Under the pieces are notes generated by a model. That model saw only the letters and a program-made list of their open reading frames with translations, was not told the DNA's origin and did no database searches. The position numbers and the translations under genes were made by a program. A stretch of 64,000 nt of DNA, taken from contig CM043971.1 of assembly GCA_014529385.2 (NCBI GenBank), positions 82,317,340-82,381,339 of the forward strand, given 5' to 3'. How positions within the stretch are numbered: position 1 is the stretch's first letter; each line of letters opens with the position of its first letter. This stretch comes from Adiantum capillus-veneris. Lineage: Eukaryota > Streptophyta > Polypodiopsida > Polypodiales > Pteridaceae. Of the stretch, positions 11,400-22,319 are shown in pieces.

Positions 11400-13440
11400 A
11401 GGAGTAGACCTTGCTTAAATGTTATGAGGTCTCCAATGAGGTTTTATTGGCCTTGAGTGGAGGGTGGTGGACCTTGATTCAATGTTTTGAGGCCTCAAAT
11501 CTGAAGAATTCTAGAGAAGAGGTGGACTTGAGCTTATTTAGCTTGGGCAAGTGATTGACTTTGTTCCAATATCCTTATGCCTCAATAGAGTTTAGCTTGG
11601 ACAAGTGGCGGACCTCTTGCCAAGCATTGCTTGGACAAGTGGTAGGATTTGTTTCAATTCTCTCATGCCTCAATTGAGTTTAGCCATATTGGGCCTTTTT
11701 TAAAACTCTCCAAACTTCCAGTTGAAATGAACCTCCTTGGGTGTAGTTGGTATAATGATTTTTTTTCAATATGTGTATAGTGAAAGTTTGAAAGTGGTAT
11801 AGTGGATGTGTATACTATATAGTGGATGTTTAAAAGTGGTTTGTAGGTCATGAGTGATGAACACGAGGAAATGTGGAAAATTGTATATTTTGTCTCCACT
11901 CTCTAGAAATTTGAAATTTGTAAGCTAGAAAAGATGATCAAAACGCTCCAAGGATGATCTCGCAAGCACCTTCAAATTCTTGCTACTTTTTTAGATACGA
12001 GCTCCAAAAAAGGGCCTTTTTTTGCTTTAAAAAGCATTGCATCGAAGATTTTTCTCATACAATAAGAGGAATGGGGAATGTCGGGGCAAACGACCTTAGT
12101 AGAAGCTTTAGGTCCAATGCCAAAATGGGGGGCTTTGGTGGGCAACGTGCCCAACAGGATCCAGAGGATAACGCCCCCGGTGGGAGTCTAGGGGCAACGT
12201 CCGTAGTAGGGGTCCATGGGACAGCACCTCATATGGAAATTCAAGGACAACACCCCCATATGGTATGCCCTCTTTGTTAGTTTCAAAAAATTATATGGTC
12301 AAAACGCCCAATTTGAAAGCTAATCCATTAAAAATTCAATATACTTTTAAGTTATAAGAGTACACATGGCTTTTGAGATAATCCTACCATAGAAACACAC
12401 AGAAGAATAGAGAAACAATGAAACACATATGAAATAGGGGAACCTCTTACTCTCACGCATAGGAAAACCACATCGCATGCAGATTAGTAGTGTGCACAAG
12501 ATGACAGAGGCATACACAAAGGTGACATCGCACTTAGGAAAAGGAAACTGCACACAAAACTTTTGCATCACAAAAAGTTGCATCTCCTACTATGTAAATC
12601 CAAAGCGTATGACAAGGTGTAGTTGATCACCCCCCCCCCCCCCCCCCCCCCCCCCCTACATTTTTTGTCTCTATGTCTGGCTCTACAAGAAACCAAAATG
12701 ATTTTTTGTGTGCTTGACTTTAAGTAGGATAGTTTAAATTCAAGCAAAAAATTTTGATTTTAAGCAAAAATTGAATTCAACTAGAAACTATTCAATTTAA
12801 GTGAAAACTTCAAATTTTTTAATCCAAGTGAGAAATTTTGAAATTGAGTAATGAAGTTTGAATACAAGCAGGAAAGTTAAATTTTTAGTCGGACAAGTGG
12901 TGGATCTTGAGACCAAGCAACCCATGCTCCTATAGATGATAGTTGATGATAGATTGTACATGTGGTGGACCTTGCATCAATTCTTCATGCTTAGTTTAGA
13001 TTGTGGACCTTGTGGCTCTCTATGCTTCAATGGAGCTTAGCTTGGACAAGTGGTGGACTTTGTATCAATTCCCCATGCCTAGCTTGTATTATGGACCTTG
13101 TGGCTATCTATGCTTTGATGGAGCTTAGATTGGACAAGCCTGGTGAACCTTGCATCAATACTCTATACCTAGCTTAGACTATGGACCTTGTGGCTCGAAA
13201 TGCTTCAGTAACAGAGTTTAACTTGGATAATTGATGGACCTTGTGTCTTTATATTTTTCAATGGAACTTAACTTGGACAAGTGGTGGACCTTGCATCAAT
13301 TCTCCATGCTTAACTTATACTTTGAACCTTATGACTCTCTATGCTTTAGTGGAGATTAGCTTGGACAAGTGGTAGACCTTATGGCTCTCCATGCTTGAAT
13401 GAAGTATAGCTTGGACAAGTAGTGGACTTTATTGATGGGA
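11400..13440. repeat. Field of degenerate tandem repeats around GCTTGGACAAGTGGTGGACC
   Basis: Variants of GCTTGGACAAGTGGTGGACC recur at about 13040, 13128, 13221, 13270, 13359 and 13409, giving spacings near 89-92 bp and 50 bp. Further diverged copies occur near 11545, 11595, 11630 and 12890. A second motif, TGGACCTTGTGGCTCTCTATGC, lies between copies. The whole is an old minisatellite with two unit lengths, the shorter probably a deletion derivative. It is interrupted at about 11660-12880 by other sequence. Confidence 0.7.
12630..12656. repeat. Poly-C run of 27
   Basis: Uninterrupted C homopolymer; its exact length is likely imprecise in any assembly. Confidence 0.9.
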
Positions 13441-13603
13441 ATGGGATCGTGCTAGCTAGGGTGGATGAAGGAGAAACATCGTGCACACAAGTGAGTGTGT
13501 GTTGGCTATATTATCACTCAAGCGAATTAGGTTCCAAGATCAATTGACTTGGGCTCATAAACATGATCTTGAGTTGTTGCTCAGCCATCACAAGCTCACC
13601 ATA

Positions 13604-13664
<61 letters not shown>

Positions 13665-13783
13665 TGTGATGCAAAATAGACTTGTGTTTATTCATTCATG
13701 AAATGAGCTTTAAGTAGCTCTACAGCCTTGCAGCACTGCATATGGGATAAATCCACTCATCTCTCCTTGACTCACACTTTACA
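13433..13783 (-). repeat. Probable 3' LTR of the minus-strand Copia element
   Basis: On the minus strand the segment starts TGTAAAGTGTGAG just past a polypurine tract and ends near CCCATCA at about 13433. It contains a polyadenylation-like GAATGAATAAACA and a (TC)n microsatellite (13607-13664 on the plus strand). A matching 5' LTR is not found on the other side of the gag, so boundaries rest only on the purine tract and TG/CA ends. Confidence 0.45.
13607..13664. repeat. (GA)n microsatellite
   Basis: About 58 bp of GA dinucleotides with one interruption, inside the probable Copia LTR. Confidence 0.95.
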
Positions 13784-13786
13784 ATT

Positions 13787-13796
13787 CTCCCCTTGA
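13787..13796 (-). promoter_or_regulatory. Polypurine tract of the minus-strand Copia element
   Basis: The minus strand reads TCAAGGGGAG three bases before the TG of the LTR. The form (CAAGGGGGAG then TTG/TGT) is common at plant Copia 3' LTRs. A second similar purine run lies at about 13938-13945. Confidence 0.5.
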
Positions 13797-13929
13797 GGTT
13801 TGGACTAGGAAGAAACTAAAGAAAATTGACATCTTTCGCACACTCCAATCTAGGAGCAAAAGAACACCTCCAATCCAGGAGACCATCCCCAATCCAAGAG
13901 ACAAACTATCTCTAATCCAAGAGATACTC

Positions 13930-14891
13930 AAACACTCCCCTTGAAAAGATGTATAAAGGTGAGACCAAGCTAGTCCAATCTATCTCCAAACAAATACAAC
14001 TAATAGGGAAAGGCAAAACAAAAAAGTAGAGAATGTCATCATAGACTAGAAGGTTGTCGCCGCCTTCTTCTTCATCTTCATCTTTGTCTTCTTCTGCCAA
14101 ATACACTTTGGGCCTTGGATTTTTTCTGATGCAGCCTCTATCCCATTTGAAACACTTGGAAGGAAGGTGACCCTTCTTCCTGCCGCAAATACTGCAAGTC
14201 TTCGATGATAGACAATCCTTTGCTATATGTGCCCTTCTTTGCCACACTTGAAAAAACAAGTTCTGTTGCTAGAGCTAACTGCAAAATCTCCTCCCCCTGA
14301 AGAAGCATTCCTCCCTTGCTTCTTCTCCTCGGACATCAAAGAGTTGATGGCATCTTGAAAATTTGGTGTCGGATCCTTCTCTTCAATGATGGTCATGATC
14401 TGGTCAAAACTAGGTGGTAAGGCTGCTAGAAGAACCGCGATTTTGTCCTCCTCTTGTATTGCACTGTTTACATAAGCTAGCTGTGTGGTCATGCTTTTGA
14501 GGCCAATGACCAAGCCTGCAATTTCTTTGTTATGTTCCATTTGTAATTTGTATAGATCTTTCTTTAAGCTCACTTCGCTTTTCTTTTCCCTAGCTCCAAA
14601 GTTTTTTTCTAGTGCTTCCCATGTAGTTGCTGAAGTATCACAATCATCAATAAAGTGTACATAATTTTCATGTAGTGCGGTGATTATGATTCCTAATGCC
14701 TACTCATCCTTTGCTTGATATTGTGCACTCATAGCTCGTGTCAGTATTTGTGCACTAGCAGTAGATGTCAAATCAGTGAGTGTTGGTTTCACTATACCCC
14801 ACAACTGCTTTTTCATTAAGTAGCCTTTCAACTTGGTTTGCCAAGTATGAAAGCCCTCCCTGTTAAATTTCCCAATCCCCTTCTCTTCCAT
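13930..14891 (-). pseudogene. Copia-type gag polyprotein (UBN2-like) with zinc knuckles, no pol attached
   Basis: The reading starts with ATG at 14891-14889 and has the Copia Gag look: a Trp-containing segment F-H-T-W-Q-T-K-L-K-G-Y-L, then L-W-G-I-V near residue 30, later T-W-E-A-L-E, and V-L-L-A-A-L-P-P-S-F-D-Q. One in-frame TAG (14702-14700) interrupts it. Two Cys/His knuckles follow near 14260-14140, but a frame change splits the first and each has one residue more than canonical spacing (CX3CX4HX4C and CX2CX5HX4C). The C-terminus is acidic. Gag forms the particle that packages element RNA. Downstream there are only about 240 bases before the polypurine tract, so protease, integrase and RT are absent: a gag-only derivative or an internally deleted copy. 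Confidence 0.8.
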
Positions 14892-15026
14892 TGCGCTAAT
14901 AGAGGGGTCTTAGCTTAGGAGACTCTCCTAGCCACTGTCTACCTCTTTAATAAGCACAAATATCCCTTTAGGAGACGATAGGAAAAAAAATTATTTGCAA
15001 GTTATTGTGCTTGGCTACAAGATTTG

Positions 15027-15072
<46 letters not shown>

Positions 15073-15690
15073 TTCCTTACTGTGAAGCCCCTCTTCACAG
15101 TCAGTGAAGCTTCTCTTCATACTAGAGGATTGATGTCTTGAAGACTCTGCTTTGAATGCTTGACTCAAAAAAATTCTTTTGAATGATTTTTGAAACCCTT
15201 GATCCTTTGGCCTTGCTGAAACTCGGTGGAAGCAACCCCTTAAAAACAAAACTTTGATGCTATTGGCGGCCCATGGGAAGTGGGGGCTAATAGACAAGAG
15301 GTGTCATGTTTCCACGATAGTGTGCAATAGCGTAGGGCAGACCGCTTACGTACGGCTGGCATCCAATTAGCATAGCAAGAAAGGTCGTCTACGGACCCAA
15401 CAGCTTTCTCAAATACATCTTATTGCCGGTGTTAAGTCCGAGCGCGGTTGAAAAAGGATGTGGGGCGTGACAGCCAGCTAACAGACTCGCCAAATTAGTG
15501 TGTTGCATTGAATTTTAGGAATCGGTTCCACCCACTGCCCACATTCACTAAAACAAGCCCCATACATGATTCGAGCTCACGACGGTGGGTCCAATGCCCC
15601 AACAATGGTGAAATGGTGATTTTGGTGACAAAATGTAATCTTTTTTTGGAATGCACTTCTAGCAGGATGTGCCCAAAGTGGCCGGGATCA
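14892..15690. other. Upstream flank of the Copia gag with a (GA)n microsatellite
   Basis: No 5' LTR matching 13433-13783 is visible. A (GA)n tract lies at 15030-15066. The stretch 15290-15480 has no recognisable feature. Confidence 0.5.
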
Positions 15691-16560
15691 ACGCTTTGAT
15701 GTGTCTAGATTTTATGAAGAGAGAGGGATTCTCCTTGAACAGAGTGACTTTTGTCAGCTAATTAAAAGCATGTCGCAATGTAGAATCCATTGACTTGGGG
15801 GAATAAGTTCATGAATCGATTTCTTGACAAGGTTACGGTAAAAAATCACTACACTTGGCAACATACTAGTTGATATGTCCAAATGTGGTGCACTAATAAA
15901 ATCTGAAGGAGTTGCCCAATTGTGATGTGGTCCCTTGGTCTGCACTGATTTCGGGGTATGCAAGCATGGCAAAGATCAAGATTCTTTGAGCTGCTATGCA
16001 CAAATGCATCGTGATGGTCTCCCTTAATGTAGTCACTTTTGTGTCGCTTTTAGAAGCTTGTTCTAGCATTTGACCACTTGAAAATGAAGAGAAAATATAT
16101 GATGATATCGTAAAACAAGATTTGTTGGGGGAGGGAACCGTCCTTGGAAATGCTTTAGTGGATATGTATGTTGAATTCAATGCTCTAGTGAAGACATCAT
16201 GAGCAAAGATGGAGATTCTTTGAGCTGCTATGCACCAATGCATCGTGATGTAGTCACTTTTGTGTCGCTTTTAGAAGCTTGTTCTAGCATTTGACTGCCT
16301 GAAAATGAAGAGAAAATAAATGATTATATCGTAAAACAGGATTTGTTGGGGGAGGGAACCGTCCTTGGAAATGCTTTAGTGGATATGTATGTCAAATTCA
16401 GTGCTCTAGTGAAGACATCATGAGTCGATGAACAGCCTGCTCGAGAGATTCTGCTTCGGTTCTCACCTATAGCTGGTCAGGTTGGCCGACAGTAGATTCT
16501 AGATACTTTTTGTTGTTTTGAGAAATTGCAGTAGAAGGTGGCAACTCAAAAGCAACTGAG
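15690..16560 (+). pseudogene. PPR (PLS-type) protein relic
   Basis: The translated plus strand holds the hallmark order of plant PPR repeats in shifting frames: F-M-K-R-E-G-F-S-L-N-R-V-T-F-V-S near 15700, LKELPNCDVVPWSALISGYA near 15902, N-V-V-T-F-V-S-L-L-E-A-C near 16026, and G-N-A-L-V-D-M-Y-V near 16148. Intact members bind organelle RNA and direct editing or splicing. Many stops and frame changes make this clearly non-functional. A 0.23-kb tandem duplication (15969-16424) repeats two of the motifs. A related copy lies inverted at 26.8-27.3 kb. Confidence 0.75.
15969..16424. repeat. Tandem duplication inside the PPR relic
   Basis: The copies are 15969-16202 and 16203-16424, starting GCAAAGAT and ending GAAGACATCATGAG. 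The second copy lacks about 12 bases (a TGGTCTCCCTTAA-like piece near 16015). The rest is nearly identical, so the duplication is younger than the decay of the PPR frame. Confidence 0.9.
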
Positions 16561-16812
16561 AAAGGTAAAAGAGAGCATATTAGCATACATATTAACAAGA
16601 GCATTACTACTTTCTGAAACACCACAAACCTAGTTGAGCTTAACTTGCAATCAAAGCACTACAAGAAAGGATGATACACAAAGGTAGGGCAAGTTACAGC
16701 TCACCAAAAACTTTGTGTTTCATGTGAATAACTCAACTCCAATGCACACAAGCATTGGTTGTTGATTGGTTGATTGATTTACAAGAATGAAGAATTAGAG
16801 CCTATTGGCCTC

Positions 16813-17210
16813 AACTAGCTTTAGATATAGTCCTTAGCACATTTTGATGCTTCAACAACTCTTGCATTGAGATCCAACCATGGAACTCACCCTCCACTGC
16901 GGCAATCAAAACACAAAATAGACAATCCCCACGTAGAAATCTCATCATGGATATGCATTCCCTTGTCAATGATGTATACATCCACAAGAGCATTCCGTAG
17001 AGTTAAGTGCAAACTAGCTTTAGATATAGTCCTTAGCACATTTTGATGCTTCAACAACTCTTGCATTGAGATCCAACCATGGAACTCACCCTCCACTGCG
17101 GCAATCAAAACACAAAATAGACAATCCCCACGTAGAAATCTCATCATGGATATGCATTCCCTTGTCAATGATGTATACATCCACAAGAGCATTGCGTAGA
17201 GTTAAGTGCA
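16813..17210. repeat. Near-identical 199-bp tandem duplication
   Basis: The copies are 16813-17011 and 17012-17210, both beginning at CTAGCTTTAGATATAG and ending AGAGTTAAGTGCA. I see a single base difference (CATTCCG against CATTGCG) by eye, so it is very recent. Confidence 0.95.
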
Positions 17211-17300
17211 TTGCTCTAACAAGCCTAAATCATTAAAAGTAACCCATAGCTTCCTGGCCATAGCCTTGTTGGGCATATCCTGCAATCAGTGTGTGTAAAG
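16813..17300 (-). pseudogene. PPR relic on the minus strand, partly duplicated
   Basis: Reading the minus strand from about 17300 gives TLIAGYAQQGYGQEAMGYF (near 17285-17230), then L-R-N-A-L-V-D-V-Y-I (near 17195-17165), then degraded sequence. These match the helix-turn-helix repeats of plant PLS-class PPR proteins. Two stops follow the first motif and the frame then changes. The lower half exists as two tandem copies (16813-17011 and 17012-17210). Confidence 0.65.
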
Positions 17301-17384
17301 AGATGGCATCACAGAGACAAATGTACACTTGCATAAACATAATACATCTATATAATAATGTTTGCATTAAAAAAAGTTTGTTAA

Positions 17385-17741
17385 GAGCAGCAAGTCAAGG
17401 AGACTCGAGCAAGGAGCACAAAGTAGCATCAGGGCTTTGCATAATGCAACATGCCTATAAGATGCAAGCATCGCCATGTAAGCCCTTAAATGTTGAAATC
17501 ACCAATGCATTAGATGAAAGCATGAAGTGAAAGCTTCCTGATGCAGTCAAGGCAAAGTTCAACAATCTCCTTTCCAATGGCATAATGGCCACGGGCAAAG
17601 TTGTTGGCAGCATCCTCTTTGCCACCGATGAGATGCTCGGGATGAAAGAGCTACCTAAAATTAGTAACGATCCGGAATTCATCAATCATGGTGGGCTCCA
17701 AATCGACAAGCACCTAGGTCCCAATACACCTAAGGCTTAGG
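17385..17741 (+). pseudogene. Coding-like segment of unknown family with one internal TGA
   Basis: A single frame runs from about 17385 to a TAG at 17739-17741, broken only by TGA at 17528-17530. Composition is protein-like: helical stretches with [12 protein letters not shown], then [16 protein letters not shown], and a C-terminal D-P-E-F-I-N-H-G-G-L-Q-I. I do not recognise the family. It may be the last exon of a decayed host gene or a processed copy. No upstream exon with a clear splice site was found. Confidence 0.4.
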
Positions 17742-18040
17742 GAATATGGGAGTTGATTTTGCCTTGAGTTAACTCACCCATGGTTGGGGGCCAATAAACT
17801 ATTTATGTGTGACTTCAATTTGCAAGTATTAATACTAGATTAACTAACGAGTGTCGTCATCATACAGTATTGATGTCTACTACGTCAGGGAAAGTGGGTT
17901 CTCTCTCTCTAATGTGCTAAGAAAGTGTCTTCCCACATTGTGTGTCTCACGGAGAACATACGGGTGAAGGGAGGAAGAGAAGGAGAAAATCCGCTTGGAA
18001 AATTTAAGAAAATAGAGTTTAAATCACAAAAAATGTCGGC
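17742..18040. other. Spacer, nothing recognised
   Basis: Non-coding sequence between the coding-like segment and the hairpin repeats. Confidence 0.4.
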
Positions 18041-18600
18041 TATTTAGGAAATTTCTCTTTGATTCTATCATAAAGGGAATTTTGTATGTTTGTGAAATTG
18101 AATTTTCCAGAACTTACTCCACGCTTGTAAATAAATGTATGAAAAAAAGGGAGGACTGGAGCCTCCCCATCATCCACGTGCGCGCGCAAATGATGGGGAG
18201 GTTCCAGTCCCCCCTTTTTTTGGCCTACCACGGGGGTCTTTGTGAAGGGTTCCTTTTATGCAAGTGATGTGGCAAAGTGCGCACGTGCAAGATTCAAGTA
18301 GCAAATTGTCTAAATCCTCCTCCGCGCGCGCTTTGGAGTTATTTAGGTAACTTTTCTATCCTAAAGGGAATTTTGTATGTTTGTGAAATTGAATTTTCCA
18401 CAACACTGGCATGCTTGTAGGCAAATGTGTGAAAAAAAAAAAGGGGAGGGTTGGAGCCTCCCCATCGTCCGTTGTAGCTCTGCGTGCGCATGAAGAGGTG
18501 GAAGATCGATGAAGGAAGTCTTCCCTTCGCGGGCCAAAAAAAAGGAGGGGGTTGGAACCTCCCCATTGTCGCACACAATGTGTAACAGTAGGTGTATTAG
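18040..18600. repeat. Dispersed ~90-bp repeat with inverted copies forming a hairpin
   Basis: A perfect-looking stem of about 32 bp (left arm 18142-18173, right arm 18190-18221, two mismatches) surrounds the loop CCACGTGCGCGCGCAA. The arms carry GGGGAGGCTCCAGCCCC-like sequence ending in an A or T run. Related units follow at 18439-18575, 18881-18913 and, in the opposite orientation, twice at 25437-25610 (87-bp spacing). Unit order: T-run, GGCC, CGAAGGGAAGACTTGC, TCATCGATCTTCCACCTCTTCA, GCGCACGC, CGATGGGGAGGCTCC. Sequence before the units is also duplicated (18050-18140 against 18350-18438). Confidence 0.75.
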
Positions 18601-19388
18601 TTGTAAAAAGGTAGGTAGAGTGTGTGTGCGCTCGCACGCAGGCCACGACGATCTTATCCCAAAAAGAATTGAAAATTTTAAATTTTAAAAAATAAAATAA
18701 AAAATTTTAAAGGTAGGACCGAGATCGGGAATATCTCACACACTCAAACCCAAGCTCACGTTAAAGCTCAAACCTCAATCGCTCTTTAAAATTACGTATT
18801 TTAGCTTCACACGTAGCTAAAAATCGACTTTTTTGAAGACCAGCGAAGCTTCAGGTTACTGAACGTTGTGTTGTAACGCGACGATGGGGAGGCTCCAACC
18901 CCCTCTTTACTTGGTAAGCCTAATGTCTTGGTTTTGTTTCTCAATCGTAGGAGCTGCCGCTTGGCATGATCTAGGCCATTGCCCAAGACCTGGATCCTAC
19001 GGCCTCAATACCTAGCACTGAAAAGCAGGTCACGTCACAAGCGGTCGCACTGTCGCAGTAACAAGCGCTAAAAAGCAGCTCACGTCACAAGTGCTTGTAA
19101 TTATGAAGATCATATCAGCGACAACAAAAAAGCAGCCTGAAGTTTGAACCTGCGTGCGGGCCTGCCCAGTTCACCTCACGAAGAAAACTGCTTGCAACGG
19201 TCTCAATTCAAGTCCAGTTAAAATTTTGAAGGTTGTCGAGGCTTGAGAGCCGGGGGAGGGGGTGGGAGCTGGCCGGTGTAAACGGACGGGTCGCACAAGA
19301 GGCGCAGACTGGGGGTCGCCATTGCAGGTGAAAACGAACGGTGACACAAGAGTAGCAGAAGGCGATAGGCAAGGCATGACTAATTGGT

Positions 19389-19415
19389 GAGCAGGTTTGT
19401 CTCTATCTAATCTTT

Positions 19416-19452
<37 letters not shown>

Positions 19453-19699
19453 AGAGTAGGCTAAGACGCTTGTAGGATGATGGTTTTGCTTGCGCATGAT
19501 CTTTAATTGAACAATTAAACTCTGATCTATGGCGGGTCTGCGACGTGGGGCCTATGAAAAAAAACAAGCCAACGGAGCTTATTAGTGCCATATATTCGTT
19601 TGTGTTGCTCAATTGCTCTCGAAAGCACTTCGATCTTCTCCACAAGTAGTTCGGAAGCAGCTCGGAGCTTTCTTTGCAGGTTTGTCTCTATCTACTCTT

Positions 19700-19752
<53 letters not shown>

Positions 19753-19912
19753 CCTAAGACTCTAATAGACGATGATGGTTTTGCTCGTACATGAGCTTCA
19801 ATGGAACCATCAGACCGGACCCTACTGCCTTCTCATCCTATGATCTATGGCGGGTTTGCGACATGGCATCTACGATAGTGATGACAAGCCAACAGAGCTG
19901 ATTAGTGCCATA
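19389..19912. repeat. Tandem duplication carrying (GA)n tracts
   Basis: Copies start at GCAGGTTTGTCTCTATCTA (about 19391 and 19676) and run through a GA microsatellite (19431-19456 and 19701-19751), GATGATGGTTTTGCT, ATCTATGGCGGGT and GACAAGCCAAC to ATTAGTGCCATA. The first copy carries a (GC)n run (19416-19430). Spacing is about 285 bp. Unit function unknown. Confidence 0.75.
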
Positions 19913-21205
19913 ATTTTTATTCATCTACAATGTTGAGGACGATGGCACAGGCGTCATTCACATGCAAAACAAGCATCGATGCAATGTTGCTGTGTGCAGC
20001 TTCAGAGGAATTTATGCCTTCAGCCTGGCGCTGCTGCAGCTAGCATGAGCTTCATAACATGTAGGTCAAGCTTGAGGATGGAACGGGAGTGCAATAGATG
20101 GAACTAGACGAGACATGAGCAAACCAAGCATCGATGCAATCCGCATGAAATGTTTGCACGTAGGCTAGGAGGCGATAGACACATTCACTTAAAGCTTTTG
20201 GCGTGTGCTTTTCAACTTGGTCGGAACCTGCAACAAGGAAGACAGAAGAGGGTGCTACAGTCTAATGTCTGTGAATGAAGGCTGCACAGAGCCATTGGGT
20301 TCAGTCGCACTCCTCCTCCAGCTCTGTTGATAGCCTATCTAAAAATTTGATGAGTCAAGCATTTTGAAACGATCTGCAGATAAACAAAAACATCTCTCAT
20401 GACCAAATCAACGCACAATATGGTGTCCGCGGGAGTTGGTCAAGGCTCGATTCACATCCAATGAGAAGAGGCGTCGTTCTTGAGGCAGTTTAGAAGGTGG
20501 CATGGATGCATGCTTGCCATGCCATCGTGGTAGGCTGAGTCACGCCCAACTTTGGAGCTCAGGCTTTCAGCCTCCTCACCTTGCCCAAGTGCTGGTTCAT
20601 CCAGCTCAATCAAATCAGAAGCGTGGGTCAACAATGAAACTCAGCTCAGGATCGTGGGTCAGCGGCTGAACAGTTACCAGAGTGGTGTGTGAATCGAGTG
20701 GGTGGGTTGCCAAAAAGACGCCTGCTGATGGGTGGAAAAGAAAATTGGGGCAGGTTTGGACTTGGCGGCAGTCTGAATGCACCCCAATGTGTAGCTCCAA
20801 GGAGATGCAGCAGCACTACAACAGAAGTCAAGTAGTAAATTATGCAGGTGCCTATGATGCCGACCAGGATCAAAAGAATAGTCAAAGAGCATAAGCGGAA
20901 GCTAATTCTTTTTTCCATACAAAGAGATTTGATGCTGAAGAAGCCGAAGAACACGGATTGGGAGTAATGGAATTTATGGAGACAGGCATACCAATATGTC
21001 CGCACCTATTAGCCTCTAGCAGCAGTTCACTTGTCTTTCATCTGTAGCCATCTGAACTTGATCCGATAGCTCCTGCTTACATGGACCTTTGCTCATAGGA
21101 TCCGCCACCGAATCGTGGTTATTAGACGTAAGAGAAGCTCTTTATAGGCTGCAATATTGGCCATATGGTTTGTAAAGTTTCTGCTATCCCACCCAATTGT
21201 TGAAT
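19913..21205. other. Non-coding stretch, no gene supported
   Basis: Open stretches on both strands (20446-20634, 20646-21005 -, 20682-20894 +) overlap each other and carry no motif. I see no RNA gene. Confidence 0.4.
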
Positions 21206-21430
21206 GAGCAGCTCAATTTGGTATTGTATCCAACACAAACTCTCATTTTCCCTTGGAGGAAAGCTACTCCAGGGTGGGCAGTGAAAATCTATTCACATCT
21301 TCTCAAAGGTCTTTTGTGCAGCAGGCGATCGAGGTAGAAACTCCATATAGCAGTTATAGTATGCCGAACAATTCGAGTGCAATTATCGCTAACGACGACT
21401 TAACATTCCATAACGCAGGGCATACTGCTG
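21206..21430 (+). pseudogene. Possible isolated exon, unknown product
   Basis: An open stretch from about 21206 reads through L-E-E-S-Y-S-R-V-G-S-E-N-L-F and V-E-T-P-Y-S-S-Y-S-M-P-N, with Ser-rich, protein-like composition. Beyond about 21430 it becomes hydrophobic and A/T-biased, like intron or UTR. No family recognised and no supporting neighbour exons, so it may be chance. Confidence 0.2.
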
Positions 21431-22276
21431 TTAATGTATTGTCAAAGTGCAAAACCAATTCAGTGTCAAAAGGATTGTATATAGTTTGTCTAATGTCGAA
21501 TGCATTTTGCAACCTCAAGATTCAGAAATTATTTTATTTAGTTGTACACTCAATATATCATATATGTTGGGTGCCAAGCACCCTCTTCTGCAAATACATT
21601 CCTCATGATTCTGCATTTTATCTTGGTTTTCTTGTAGACATGAGTGAGCTTTTTTTTAATCTCTTACTGTCTTAGCATAAAAGATCCATTACATTGGCAA
21701 AAATTTGAAGAGGGTTGTCTAGACAGAGGGGTTGGTTGGGATGCTGCGGATTGGAGGGCCGCCAGGGCTTGAGAAGGAGAGTTGGCCACATGGGGTGGTG
21801 GTGGCGACATCGATTGGATTGAATATATGGAATCTTGTTATATGCAAAAAAGGGCTAGATTTCTTGCACGCTTCATGCCACCACCTCAATTGCATCATTA
21901 ATAGAACTACTAGTACCTCTATCGTAAGCACTGGCTTCTATATCTTTTGGAGCGATTGCACCTTGACATCCTTCAAGTGGCATCTTTTGACTACATATAC
22001 TAGTTTTGAATGGATGGTTGTTGCATCCTCTACGCACGAAAAGTGGTTATTAGAGGCCCAAAATCGATGAATCTTTAGAGTATTTTTGCTCGTTACTACT
22101 CAAAGCACAAGACTTACGGAAGTTTAGAAGAGGACGCTTAATACAAGAAAAAAATCTATTTCTCTTGAAAGTGAGATCGTTGTCAAATGCATCAATAGAT
22201 ATTGTACAGTTGTTGATGACAAGCTTGAGTATACCGTCTCTATGGCAATAAGACATAATTGTTGAACGAAGTAGCT

Positions 22277-22319
<43 letters not shown>

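Noticed and set aside
18082-18646. Several short open frames around 18.1-18.6 kb
   Set aside because: All fall in the hairpin repeat and overlap on both strands.
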